From Haladaptatus sp. R4 (lineage in GTDB: Archaea > Halobacteriota > Halobacteria > Halobacteriales > Haladaptataceae), in assembly GCF_001625445.1 (NCBI RefSeq), contig NZ_LWHG01000034.1:62001-126000 (forward strand): a DNA stretch of 64,000 nucleotides. Reading direction: 5' to 3'. The first letter of the stretch is position 1; each line of letters starts with the position of its first letter. A program made the translations under genes and the position numbers. The notes below the pieces were generated by a model. It had not been told where the DNA came from and did no database searches. It saw only the letters and a list, made by a program, of their open reading frames with translations. Below, one piece after another: positions 9,528 to 17,934 of the stretch.

Positions 9528-9737
9528 TCAACTACGTCGATATCCGTCTCTTATCCATCGTTCGAGGATGAAGACGAGGGAGAGAAGGAACCCCGTCTGG
9601 GCACCCGAAACCACCTGATCGACCGGGTCACCCGAAAATAAGAGACCGACGAGTAGCCACGTCACCATTCCGAAGACTACCATACCGGGTATGAATATCG
9701 ACGGATTTTCCGGGCGCATCGTCTTCATGAACGTCAC
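9528..9737 (-). CDS. Small two-helix membrane protein, paralogue B
   Basis: A 69-residue protein that shares the NPSIFIPGMVVFG start of helix 1, central Gln/Gly pattern and Arg-rich tail with paralogue A immediately downstream, so the pair probably arose by tandem duplication. Several Met codons near the start (MTFMKTM) leave the exact start open by six residues. No family recognised; a membrane location is all that can be inferred. Confidence 0.55.
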   Translation of the reverse strand: MTFMKTMRPENPSIFIPGMVVFGMVTWLLVGLLFSGDPVDQVVSGAQTGFLLSLVFILERWIRDGYRRS

Positions 9738-9816
9738 ATTATTTTCAACTAACTAACCAGTACTGGTAACCTCAGATCCGAACCGTTCGCCACTTCCGTG
9801 AAAACGGAATTCCAGT

Positions 9817-11453
9817 CTATTCCCCGCCGAACTCCGCCGTAACGGTTTCCCGATCGATTTTCGACGGCCCGGACATCGGCATCTCGCCCACGAACGCGAG
9901 GTAGCGCGGACGCTTGAACCGGGCGAGTTTGCCGTCCAGAAATTCCTCCACGTCCGGGAGCGTGAGCGACTCGTCCCCCTGAACGACGGCCTTCCCGACC
10001 TGTCCCCACTTCTCGTCGGGGACACCGATGACGACGACCTCCTCGACCTTCGGATGGTCGGCGATGACGTCCTCGATTTCGGCGGGGTAGACGTTCTCGC
10101 CGCCGCTGACGTACATATTCTTCTTCCGCCCCTCGATGTAGACGTATCCTTCGTCGTCTACGCGCGCGAGGTCCCCCGTCGAAACCCAGTCGCCGGAAGA
10201 CTCGCTCCGCTCGCCTTCAGTGCTCCCGTTCGCTTCGCTCACGGGAATACCGAACGTCTCCACGCTCTCCTCGGGATTCTTCCAGTAACGGTCGGCGGCG
10301 TGGGGCGAGGCGAGTTCGAGTTCGCCGATTTCACCGGTCGAAAGCGGTTCGCCGTCGTCGTCCACGACGCGGGCATCGACGTGCATCGCCGGGACGCCAA
10401 CGCTGTCGGATTTCTCGTGGGGCCACCCGTCGGGCAGGGTGAAGTTGTTCGGCCCGCACTCCGTGAGGCCGTAGCCCTGCGTGAGTTCGACGTCCCGGTC
10501 CCACCACGCTTCCATCACGGAGTGGCGACACGGGCCGCCGCCGCTCTTGGCGAATCGAAGCGTCGAGAGGTCGGTGTCCGCCCACTCGTCGTGGCGGCAC
10601 ATCATCCGCAGGACGGCGGGCACCGCGACGAGAACCGTCGCACCCTCGGATTCCACCATCCGGAGCACGGATTCGGGGTCGAACTCGCGGGCGATGACGA
10701 CCCGCGCGCCGAGGTGGAACAGTGGAACCGTCAGCACGTTCCACCCGCCGGTGTGGAACAGCGGGAACACCATCGGCGTCACGTCCTCGGGGCGAAGCCC
10801 CCACGCCGTAATCGTGTTGAACGAGTTCCAGACGATGGACCCGTGCGTGATAACCGTCTCCTTCGGGACGCCCGTCGAACCGCCCGTGTGCAGGAAGAGA
10901 TGCGGGTCGTCCATCGACAGCGAGGCCGTCTCGACCGGCGAATCGTCCGCCGGAAGCGCCGCATTCCACGATTTGGCCTCCAAAACCTGCGATTCGGACT
11001 CGTTCGGCGAGTCCGAATCGCTCGTCGGTAGACGGAGTACCGAACTCTCGAACTCGCGGGCGTGGTGTGTTGAGCACGTCGTCCGCGAGTTCCGAGAACG
11101 GTTCCTCCACGACGAGCAGTTCCGGATCCACGTCGTTCAGCATCTGGACGAGTTCGCCCGCCGCGAGGCGGTGTGAGAGCGGTGCGAGCACGCCGCCGGT
11201 CTTTCCCGTGCCGAAGAAACAGTCGATGAGTTCCGGCCGGTTTCGGGAGATAGCGGCGACGCGTTCCCCGTCTTCGACCCCGTGCTCGCGGAGCAGACGG
11301 GCGGTTCGGTTCGCCCGCCGGTCGAGTTCCCGATAGGTGTAGCGCTCGCCCGTCGTGGCGCTCCACGACTCCCACCCGTTCGGGTGAGAGTTGCGCCCGT
11401 TTTTCGCTCCACGCGCCGACCCAGTCGTACGGTCGTGTGGAGTGATCAGGCAT
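9817..11453 (-). CDS. Acyl-CoA synthetase (AMP-forming; two frameshifts)
   Basis: Activates a carboxylic acid to its CoA thioester through an acyl-AMP. The P-loop is LHTGGSTGVPKET, followed by YGLTECGPNNF, the STGDLARVDDEGYVYIEGRK hinge region, SGGENVYPAEIEDV, and the C-terminal catalytic lysine in GPSKIDRE; these make an active ANL-family enzyme. The N-terminal third is split by indels near 11375 (+1 or -2) and near 11040 (-1); joined pieces read SPERVGVVE, ATTGERYTYRELDRRANRTA and GGVLAPLSHRLA. The ATG at 11453 overlaps the hydrolase stop by eight bases, so it is the second gene of an operon read from the palindrome at 12286. Substrate class is not certain. Confidence 0.88.
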
Positions 11454-12249
11454 CGTCGATGAAAGTGCGGAGTCGTTCGTTTACCGCGTCGGCCTGCTCG
11501 ATGAAGAAGAGGTGTGGGCCGCCGTCGAACAGTTCGAGTTCGGCGTGCGGAAGCAGTTCCGCGAGCAGTTCCCCGTTTTCGACCGGAAGCACGCGGTCAG
11601 CGGTTCCGTGCGCGATGAGGGTCGGAATCGAGATTTCACCGAGTCGGTCGCTGGCGTCGAAGTTCATCACACCCATGGCCTGCGCCTCCCTCCCCGCGTC
11701 GGAGGCATCGCCCTCCAGTCGCCAGTCCACGATGTCGGAGACGACGTCGTCGTGTTCCGCGGCGAACTCGTCGGTCATCGCGGGATCCATCTTGTAGCGA
11801 ATCTCCTCGCGTTCGTCGTACCCCTCGGGCACGTCGAACATCTTCTCCTGCGTCTCGGGCGGCGTCGGCACCGCGTTCTCGCCGCCAGGCGTAGTGCAGA
11901 GCAGAGACAGCGTCTCCGCGCGGTCGTAATCGAGGACGTATTCCTGGGCGATCATCCCGCCCATGCTCGCCCCGACGATGTGGGCGGATTCGACGCCGAC
12001 CGCGTCGATGACGGCGTCGAGGTCGCTCGCCATCTCCTCGATGCTGTACGGGCCGTCCGGCGCGTCGGATTTACCGGTTCCGCGGTTGTCCCACACGACG
12101 ACGTGGTAGTCGTCCTCGAACGCTTCGCGTTGCCAACGCCACATCCATCGTCCGTAGCCGAGTCCCTCCACGAAAACGATGGTTTCGGCGTCCGTCGGAC
12201 CGCCCTCCTCGTAGAAGAGCGAGACGCCGTCGTTGTCGGTAAATGGCAT
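11446..12249 (-). CDS. Alpha/beta hydrolase (enol-lactonase/ester hydrolase-like)
   Basis: A 267-residue alpha/beta hydrolase fold 1 protein. The core motifs are VVVWDNRGTGKSDAP, nucleophile elbow GASMGG, the acid region LIAHGTADRVLPVEN and histidine GGPHLFF. This pattern is shared by 3-oxoadipate enol-lactonases and other C-C or ester hydrolases, so the substrate is open. The start at 12249 (MPFTDNDGVSLFYEEGG) fits the family better than the upstream 12279 and lies 36 bases from the palindrome at 12286-12301. The stop overlaps the acyl-CoA ligase start, so the two are co-translated, consistent with hydrolysis followed by CoA activation of the released acid. Confidence 0.87.
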   Translation of the reverse strand: MPFTDNDGVSLFYEEGGPTDAETIVFVEGLGYGRWMWRWQREAFEDDYHVVVWDNRGTGKSDAPDGPYSIEEMASDLDAVIDAVGVESAHIVGASMGGMIAQEYVLDYDRAETLSLLCTTPGGENAVPTPPETQEKMFDVPEGYDEREEIRYKMDPAMTDEFAAEHDDVVSDIVDWRLEGDASDAGREAQAMGVMNFDASDRLGEISIPTLIAHGTADRVLPVENGELLAELLPHAELELFDGGPHLFFIEQADAVNERLRTFIDDA

Positions 12250-12285
12250 ACGAAGGGCGACGCGTGTTCGCGTAATCAACCCCCT

Positions 12286-12301
12286 GTTTTACATGTTAAC
12301 C
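12286..12301. promoter_or_regulatory. Operator-like palindrome between the hydrolase and maoC genes (copy 3 of 3)
   Basis: GTTTTACATGTTAACC matches GGTTnACATGTnAACC at 13 of 14 fixed positions. It is centred between divergent genes: 36 bases to the hydrolase start (12249) and 35 bases to the maoC start (12337). The symmetry of spacing suggests one site governs both directions. Confidence 0.7.
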
Positions 12302-12336
12302 CGGAGATTCATTCCGGCGCGGAACCGAGTTCGGGT

Positions 12337-12878
12337 ATGCCAGTCGCATCCGTCGGGGACGCCGAAACGGCGACGTTGGAACTGACTCAGGAACGCATCG
12401 ACCAGTTCGCCGCACTCACCGGCGACGAAAACCCGCTCCACGTGGACGAGGAGTACGCCGAAGAGGGCCTCTTCGGCGGCCGCGTCGCCCACGGCGCGCT
12501 CACGGCCAGCGTCGTCAGCGCCGCGCTCGCGGCGCTTCCCGGCGACATCGTCTATCTCTCGCAAAATTTGGAGTTCGAAAACCCGTCCGGCCGGGCGAAA
12601 CCGTCAGCGCAACCGCGACCGTAACCGAGGATTTGGGAACGGACCGACTCGCGGTGGAAATCGACGCTGAAACCGACAGACAGGTGCTCTCAGGTGAGAC
12701 GACGATCATGTCGCCGGCACGAATAGCGCCGAGTAGTTCGATCGGTCCCGATATTCTACTGGCGGCGGTTTTCTCACCTTACGCGAAGTTCGACACGATA
12801 CCGCCTCGAATCCGCCGATTTCCGTTTTCGGGGTCGATAGCATCGGCTGGAGCAGTGTTGGTACAAGATGGAGAATGA
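12337..12878 (+). CDS. MaoC-family enoyl-CoA hydratase/dehydratase (frameshifted)
   Basis: Hot-dog-fold hydratase acting on enoyl-CoA or hydroxyacyl-CoA esters. The hydratase-2 motif is recognisable: QFAALTGDENPLHVDEEYA, then FGGRVAHGALTASVVSA, with the catalytic Asp and His. A base is missing near 12585, within ENPVRPGETVSATATV, after which the chain continues VTEDLGTDRLAVEIDAE. The tail beyond about residue 125 does not look like MaoC and makes the protein longer than the usual 130-160 residues, so another undetected indel near the 3' end is possible. It is divergent from the hydrolase/ligase operon and shares its operator. Confidence 0.82.
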
Positions 12879-12888
12879 TCGGGGGTGA

Positions 12889-14090
12889 TTAGTCAGCCGA
12901 AACGTGCTCCGCCGCGTTTCGGTTGATGGCGTTGAGCAGGAACGATCCACCGCCGAAGAGACCGACCGCGCCGACGAAGACGACGACTGCGCCGACGAAG
13001 AACGGGACGCCCGGCGAATAGGCGTCCTTCAAGTATCCGGCGAGGACCGGCGCGATGGCCGCACCCGACCACCGCAGGAAGTTGTACGCGCCGCTGCTGA
13101 CCGAGCGCGTGAACGGCGACACCTGAATGGCGAACGTCGTGAACATCGCGTTGGCGATACCGCAGAAGATACCCGAAATCACGATGACTGGGAGCAGTAG
13201 TTCCGCCTGTCCTTCCGCGAATCCGGCCGCGGCGAGGACGAGGGCCATTCCAAGCACGTCAGCGAACAACACTTTCGATGCGTCGAACCTGCTCGTCAAC
13301 CAGTTCACGACGAACACCGAGGAAATCGCCACGAGCGCACCCCACGCGAAGAACGTCACGCCGAGCGCCGTGGCCGAGAGGTCCGGAAGCGTAAGCGGCG
13401 AGTACGCGAGGATGGTGAAGAACCCGAAGCTGTAACAGAGACCGATGAGGGCGTTGACCAGCACGGGCGGATTTTTCAGCGCCATGATCATGTCCGCGGG
13501 CGTCGCTTGCTCCTTTCCTTCCGGTTCACGGAGGAAGGCGAGCGAGACGATGAGGGCGAGCGCCATCAGCGTCGCCGTACCGAAGAAGGGGTAGCGCCAC
13601 GAGAACGAACCGAGATAGCCGCCGAGAAGCGGGCCGCCCGCGATGCCGAGGCGAGCGCCGCCTCGTACAGCATGATGGCTTCTTCAGTCCCGCCTTCCGC
13701 GAGGCCGACGATGACGGCGAGTGCCGTCGAGGTGAACAACGCGTTACCGAAACCCCACCCCCCGCGCACGATGGCGAGTTCGGTGATGGAGTTCGACAGT
13801 CCCGCGAGTGTCGCCATCACGACGACGATGGCGAGACCGACGATGATGACTCGTTTGTTGCCGAATCTGGCACTCAAAACGCCCGATACGAGCATGGCGA
13901 CCGCCATCACGATCAGGTAGGTGGTGAACAACAGTTCGACTTCCGCCCCCGACGCGCCCATCTTGTCGCCGATGATGGGGAGCACCGGGTCGACGACGCC
14001 GATTCCGAGAAACGCGACGAACGTTGCGAACGCCGTCGCCAGAACGGCAGGGGAAAAACGATCCGTAACTGTTCGTGTAGATGTACTCAT
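12889..14090 (-). CDS. MFS transporter (drug/solute carrier; frameshifted)
   Basis: Polytopic carrier of about 400 residues with roughly 12 hydrophobic segments. The N-terminal half starts STSTRTVTDRFSPAVLATA and carries the MFS loop motif SARFGNKRVIIVG. The frame breaks near 13653 (missing one base in ALGLGIAGGPLLGGYLG) and continues through MALALIVSLAFLREPEG to the end. It lies between maoC and the cupin gene in the catabolic block, so it may carry a related acid or an inhibitor, but its operator-like site (14223-14240) is of the type used by TetR repressors of exporters. Substrate unknown. Confidence 0.83.
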
Positions 14091-14222
14091 CGGACAGTCA
14101 TAGGTCTAACTCCCCATTTAACTTGTTGGTTTCGTCACCACCGACCAGTGACGGCCCGTATCGGGTGTTTATCCAACATCTTCTTTCGTTTCGTAACGGA
14201 CGATAGACGGTCAGAATGCAAC

Positions 14223-14240
14223 TTACTGACTGGTCAGTAA
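14223..14240. promoter_or_regulatory. TetR-type operator-like palindrome upstream of the MFS gene
   Basis: TTACTGACTGGTCAGTAA is an 18-base inverted repeat: arms TTACTGAC and GTCAGTAA with a two-base centre. It lies 132 bases before the MFS start in the 197-base gap to the cupin gene. Repeats of the ACTGAC..GTCAGT kind are typical binding sites of TetR-family repressors of efflux genes. No tetR gene is adjacent; the nearest is at 19763-20407. Confidence 0.55.
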
Positions 14241-14287
14241 ACACGAAGTCGGGAGAGGTGGCACACGAACGCTCCCGGACTCGTTGG

Positions 14288-14749
14288 TCAGGTGTATCTC
14301 CCGGTTTCAGCACCACAGGTTTCACAATAGAACGCGACTCCGCCATCTATCTCCTCGGGGACTGCCGGGGTCCGCTCGTCACACGACGGGCACGTGCGGC
14401 GGAGTTCCATCGGTTCGTCGTCGCGCGGCGCGCCGAGGGCGAGGACGACGAGTCGTTCGTCGCCGCTGTTCCGTCCCTGTTGCCACTCGCCCGGCGCGAA
14501 CCGTATCAGTTCACCCGAAACGACCACGACGTCACCGTCCTCGGTTTCGAACGTCGCCGTCCCCGAGAGCACGTAGAACACCTCCTCCTGTTCGAGGTGA
14601 CGGTGATAGCAATGACCGACGTGTTCGCCGGGAGCGCGTTCGAAGTAGTTGATCGCGAGGCCGGTCGTCCCGAGCGCTTCCGAGAGCGGGTGGAAAAACC
14701 GTGAGCGGTCCTCGTCCTCACCGGGGTTTTCGATTGCGACTTTTTTCAT
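14288..14749 (-). CDS. Cupin-domain protein with C-terminal zinc ribbon
   Basis: A 153-residue protein. Residues about 35-105 form a cupin: HVGHCYHRHLEQEEVFYVLSG supplies the HxH(x)E metal-binding motif, and GELIRFAPGEWQQGRN the second motif. The C-terminal 45 residues add two Cys pairs, CPSC and CETC, a likely zinc ribbon. The start at 14749 (MKKVAIENPG) fits a long open frame whose upstream part shows no protein features. Cupins of this sort act as small dioxygenases, isomerases or ligand sensors. The added zinc ribbon hints at a binding or regulatory role rather than catalysis; this is inference. Confidence 0.78.
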   Translation of the reverse strand: MKKVAIENPGEDEDRSRFFHPLSEALGTTGLAINYFERAPGEHVGHCYHRHLEQEEVFYVLSGTATFETEDGDVVVVSGELIRFAPGEWQQGRNSGDERLVVLALGAPRDDEPMELRRTCPSCDERTPAVPEEIDGGVAFYCETCGAETGRYT

Positions 14750-14914
14750 TCCGGTCGGGATTCGCGGCGAGATGCATAACGGTTTGGCGTGCACTGAAAC
14801 TGTCGCCGGGATCGCCTGGGTCGCCGGGTTTGCCGTGCTCGCTCGCAGTCCGCCGCTCGACCCGGGCCAACTCGCCCACTGTATTTTTACCCGTGCCCGT
14901 TGCCCACATGACCC

Positions 14915-16257
14915 ATGACGACGACAGCCGAACTGGCGGATTTCGTGGCGGAAACGAGCTACGACGACCTCTCGGCGGACACGGTGGACGAACTGAAAAA
15001 GCGCGTGCTCGACTCGGTTGGAATCGCCGTGGGTGCGATGGGGGAGGAACCCGTGGAAGCGGTGCGAGCGACCGTCGAGGAGATGAACGACGGAGGAGAT
15101 TGCACCCTCTGGGGAGGAGGGGGTGCGTCCCCCCCGGACGCGACCATGCTGAACACCGCGTACGTTCGCTACCTCGATTACATGGATTCGTTTCTCGCAC
15201 CCGGCGAGACGCCGCACCCGAGCGACAACATCGCGGCGGCCATCGTCTGCGGTGAGTACGCCGATAGCACCGGCGAGGAACTCATCGCCGCGATAGCCAT
15301 CGCCTACGAGATACAGGCGGAACTGGCGTGGAACGCGCCGGTTCGGGACCGCGGTTGGGACCACGTCACCCACACCGTCATCTCCGCGAGTGCGGGGGCG
15401 TCGAAACTGCTCGGCCTGAATCGGGAGGAAACCCGGTCGGCGATCGGTATCGCCGGGACTGCGCACAACGCCCTCCGGGTGACGCGAACCGAAGGAATCT
15501 CGGAGTGGAAGGGACTCGCCTCCGCGAACACCGCCCGAAACGCCGTCTACTCCGCGATGCTGGCGAAGAACGGCGTGGAGGACCGACGAACCTCTTCGAG
15601 GGACAGAAAGGATGGAAACAGATAGTCGCCGGGGAGTTCGACGTGGACCTGTCGCCGGGCGAGCGCGTCCACGACGTGATGACGAAACGCTACGTCGCCG
15701 AGACGTACGCCCAATCCGCCGTGGAGGGGATCATCGAACTGGCCGAGCAGGAGGACATCGACCCCGAGCACGTCGAGTCGATCCATCTCGACACGTTCGC
15801 GGGCGCGAAACTCATCATCGGCGGCGGCGAAGGGTCGCGCTACGAAGTCGAGACGAAAGCGCAGGCGGACCACTCCCTGCCGTACATGCTCGCCGCCGCG
15901 CTCATCGACCGCGAGATGACCAACACACAGTACGACCCCGACAGAATTCAGCGGGACGACGTTCAGGAACTGCTCCGAACCGTCGAAGTCGAGGAGGACG
16001 AGGCGTTGACCGACCGTTTCGAGGCTGGCGAGATGCCGGCCAACATCGACATAGAGATGGACGATGGCACGACCTACCGAGTCGAGAAGGACGATTTCGC
16101 GGGGCATCCGAACAACTCGATGTCGTGGGAACAGGTCGAATCGAAGTTCGACCGGATAGCGAGCGCCTACGACGACTCGCGGCGCGAGGAAATCGTCGGG
16201 ACGGTACGCGGAATGGACGATCACACCGTCGTCGACCTCGTGGAACTGTTGGACTGA
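14915..16257 (+). CDS. MmgE/PrpD family protein (2-methylcitrate dehydratase-like; frameshifted)
   Basis: About 447 residues, the normal length for MmgE/PrpD, a family that includes 2-methylcitrate dehydratase, cis-aconitate decarboxylase and iminodisuccinate epimerase. Family hallmarks: LKKRVLDSVGIAVGA near residue 28, MNTAYVRYLDYMDSF type (here LNTAYVRYLDYMDSFLAPGE), HPSDNIAAAI and RGWDHVTHT, GTAHNALR, GISEWKGLASANTARNAV. One base is missing near 15583 (VE, then GPTNLFEGQKGW). The C-terminal domain then continues to 16257. The family member cannot be fixed by eye; with MaoC, CoA ligase and SDR in the block it fits catabolism of a branched or tricarboxylic acid. Confidence 0.86.
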
Positions 16258-16508
16258 CAGAGGTAGTCCTGGGTAATCTCGTGATTCGTGTGAGGCTACT
16301 CGACGTATAGGTTGTGAATGGATAGCATATAACTCAGCAATCAGTTCGACAATACTGACGATTACCAGACACTACGAATCCGGTCGGGTGGGCTTTATCG
16401 GATAAGGTCGCTCGAAGAATTCGGTCTGAAAGGCCTGAATTCAAGCATTGCAGACGTCATGTCGCGCTTATTCGGTTCCGAGTCGGATAGCCGAATGATA
16501 CCCGGCAA

Positions 16509-16526
16509 ACCGTTCGATAAAACGGT
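16509..16526. promoter_or_regulatory. Inverted repeat upstream of the exported Gln/Asn-rich protein
   Basis: ACCGTT-CGATAA-AACGGT, a six-base perfect inverted repeat with a six-base loop, about 87 bases before the ATG at 16613. The surrounding gap 16258-16612 has no gene. It could be an operator or a terminator for upstream transcription; the lack of a following T-run argues against the latter. Confidence 0.3.
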
Positions 16527-16612
16527 ACCAGGGGTTGAAATACAGTTGCGGCGACACGAGAAAGTGGACGACGAACACAGGCAACGTGCCGGTGTCGTCC
16601 AAGGTAGATACA

Positions 16613-16951
16613 ATGAAAAAAGGACTTAGAATGCTGCTCGTGATGACCGTCGTGGCCAGTGTCTTCGTGGTTGGCTTCGCCGGTAACGCGGCCGCATACG
16701 GACACCATCACGCAGGAGACTCCCAGCACAGTGCCCAGTGGGCAAGTTCGCACGTAGACCAAGAGCAGTACGTCGCACAGGGTAACGCCAACTCGCAGGA
16801 AGACAGCTACGCAATCTCCGCTGCGGTCGGCTGGAACGGTGGCGAAGCCGAATCGGGCGACGCGTACTCGGTTCAAGCGAGCTACCAGAACAACGACAAC
16901 ACGCAAGCCGCGTGGTCCGGAGCAGGCAACTGGAACGAACAAGAAAACTAA
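16613..16951 (+). CDS. Secreted small Gln/Asn/Ser-rich protein
   Basis: A 112-residue protein with a clear Sec-type signal: MKKGLRMLLVMTVVASVFV, ending AAA near residue 28. The mature part is rich in Gln, Asn, Ser, Ala, Gly and Tyr, with spaced blocks such as QYVAQGNANSQEDSYAIS and AYSVQASYQNNDNTQAAWS. That Q-x-G-N-x-x-x-Q type spacing recalls curlin-like beta-strand repeats of functional amyloids, but the match is loose and there are only two or three units. No cysteines. A start at 16535 would place the signal internally, so 16613 is chosen. A surface or matrix protein is the most that can be inferred. Confidence 0.7.
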   Translation: MKKGLRMLLVMTVVASVFVVGFAGNAAAYGHHHAGDSQHSAQWASSHVDQEQYVAQGNANSQEDSYAISAAVGWNGGEAESGDAYSVQASYQNNDNTQAAWSGAGNWNEQEN

Positions 16952-17109
16952 GCTTTCAACGCGGTACTGACCGCAGGGGATTCGTCCCCAACTGATAACC
17001 AATTCGTCAATTTTTCCGGCCGTCTACGTCACGACGACCAGTAATCGGTGTTGTGCGTCGAGTGGTCGCCAAATAACAAAGCACGATAGATCCGTCATTT
17101 CATCAAGCT

Positions 17110-17442
17110 ATGACCATACACGAAGGAATCCCGGCCGACGCGGACGACTCGACCGAGCGTGACGAACGACGTAGGAAGGTGAGTCGGAGAGCACACGTCG
17201 TCGCCGTCGTTTTCGTCGTCGTCCTCTCGTCGATGGCGAGCGTCGGCGTCCTCGCGGGAGCACCATCGCCGCAGCACCCCGATTCGGTCGCCAATAGCTG
17301 TTCCCCGGACGCCGGAGCGGGCGACCACGTCGCGTGGCACGTCAAACGCTACGGTGCTGGCTGTCACGAGAACGAGTTTACCCGATTTCCGGAAGGTGAA
17401 CAGATAGACCACATCGGCGATCCGCCGTGGGTGCCGCTGTAG
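17110..17442 (+). CDS. Small membrane-anchored or exported protein of unknown function
   Basis: A 110-residue protein. An acidic N-terminus ends in a basic stretch (ERRRKVSRRAH) followed by one hydrophobic segment, VVAVVFVVVLSSMASVGVL, then a hydrophilic domain with two Cys (NSCSPDAG, GAGCHENEF) and a Pro/Trp-rich end. The positive-inside pattern suggests an outward-facing C-terminal domain. No family recognised. The nearby sequence AAATAACAAAG before the start could serve as a promoter. Confidence 0.5.
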   Translation: MTIHEGIPADADDSTERDERRRKVSRRAHVVAVVFVVVLSSMASVGVLAGAPSPQHPDSVANSCSPDAGAGDHVAWHVKRYGAGCHENEFTRFPEGEQIDHIGDPPWVPL

Positions 17443-17563
17443 GCGACGGGCAATAGCGAACTACACCGAAAATACTGAATTTCACGGGGATTGACGAACT
17501 CACACCGTTGTGCGGCGGCGGACGTGCGAAATCGTTACTACACGGTAGCGGAATCACTGTACG

Positions 17564-17749
17564 ATGAACGCTCGGGACGCTGTTATCGAAGTCGGTATCG
17601 CGGTGCTCTCGTTTCTCGTCGTGGGCGTGCTCGCGACGGAACTCCTCCGGGAGCGCATCTGGCCCTCGTTACTGGTCGGGATTCCGACCGGGTTGATCGC
17701 CGGTATCGTCGTCTTCGGGGTGATACATTACGTCCGCGCCCGTGACTGA
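17564..17749 (+). CDS. Small two-helix membrane protein
   Basis: 61 residues: MNARDAVIEVGIAVLSFLVV, then ATELLRERIWPSLLVGIPTG and LIAGIVVFGVIHYVRARD. Two transmembrane segments separated by a short charged loop. No family recognised; codon choice (GTC, CTC, GAC) is typical of the genome. Confidence 0.55.
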   Translation: MNARDAVIEVGIAVLSFLVVGVLATELLRERIWPSLLVGIPTGLIAGIVVFGVIHYVRARD

Positions 17750-17934
17750 GTTCGGTTCTCGACTGGATCCAACGAACCTCGTCCGAGTCCAACGAACGCG
17801 TGCCGCCCAACTCCTTTTGTAGCTGTTCGTCGTAGCCCGTTCGGGGGTTTCATGACCGGCAGGATATTCGACTTCTGCAAAGTAACGAGCCGCGAATCGC
17901 CCCGTAACCGACAACCATAGTTCCATCAACAACC

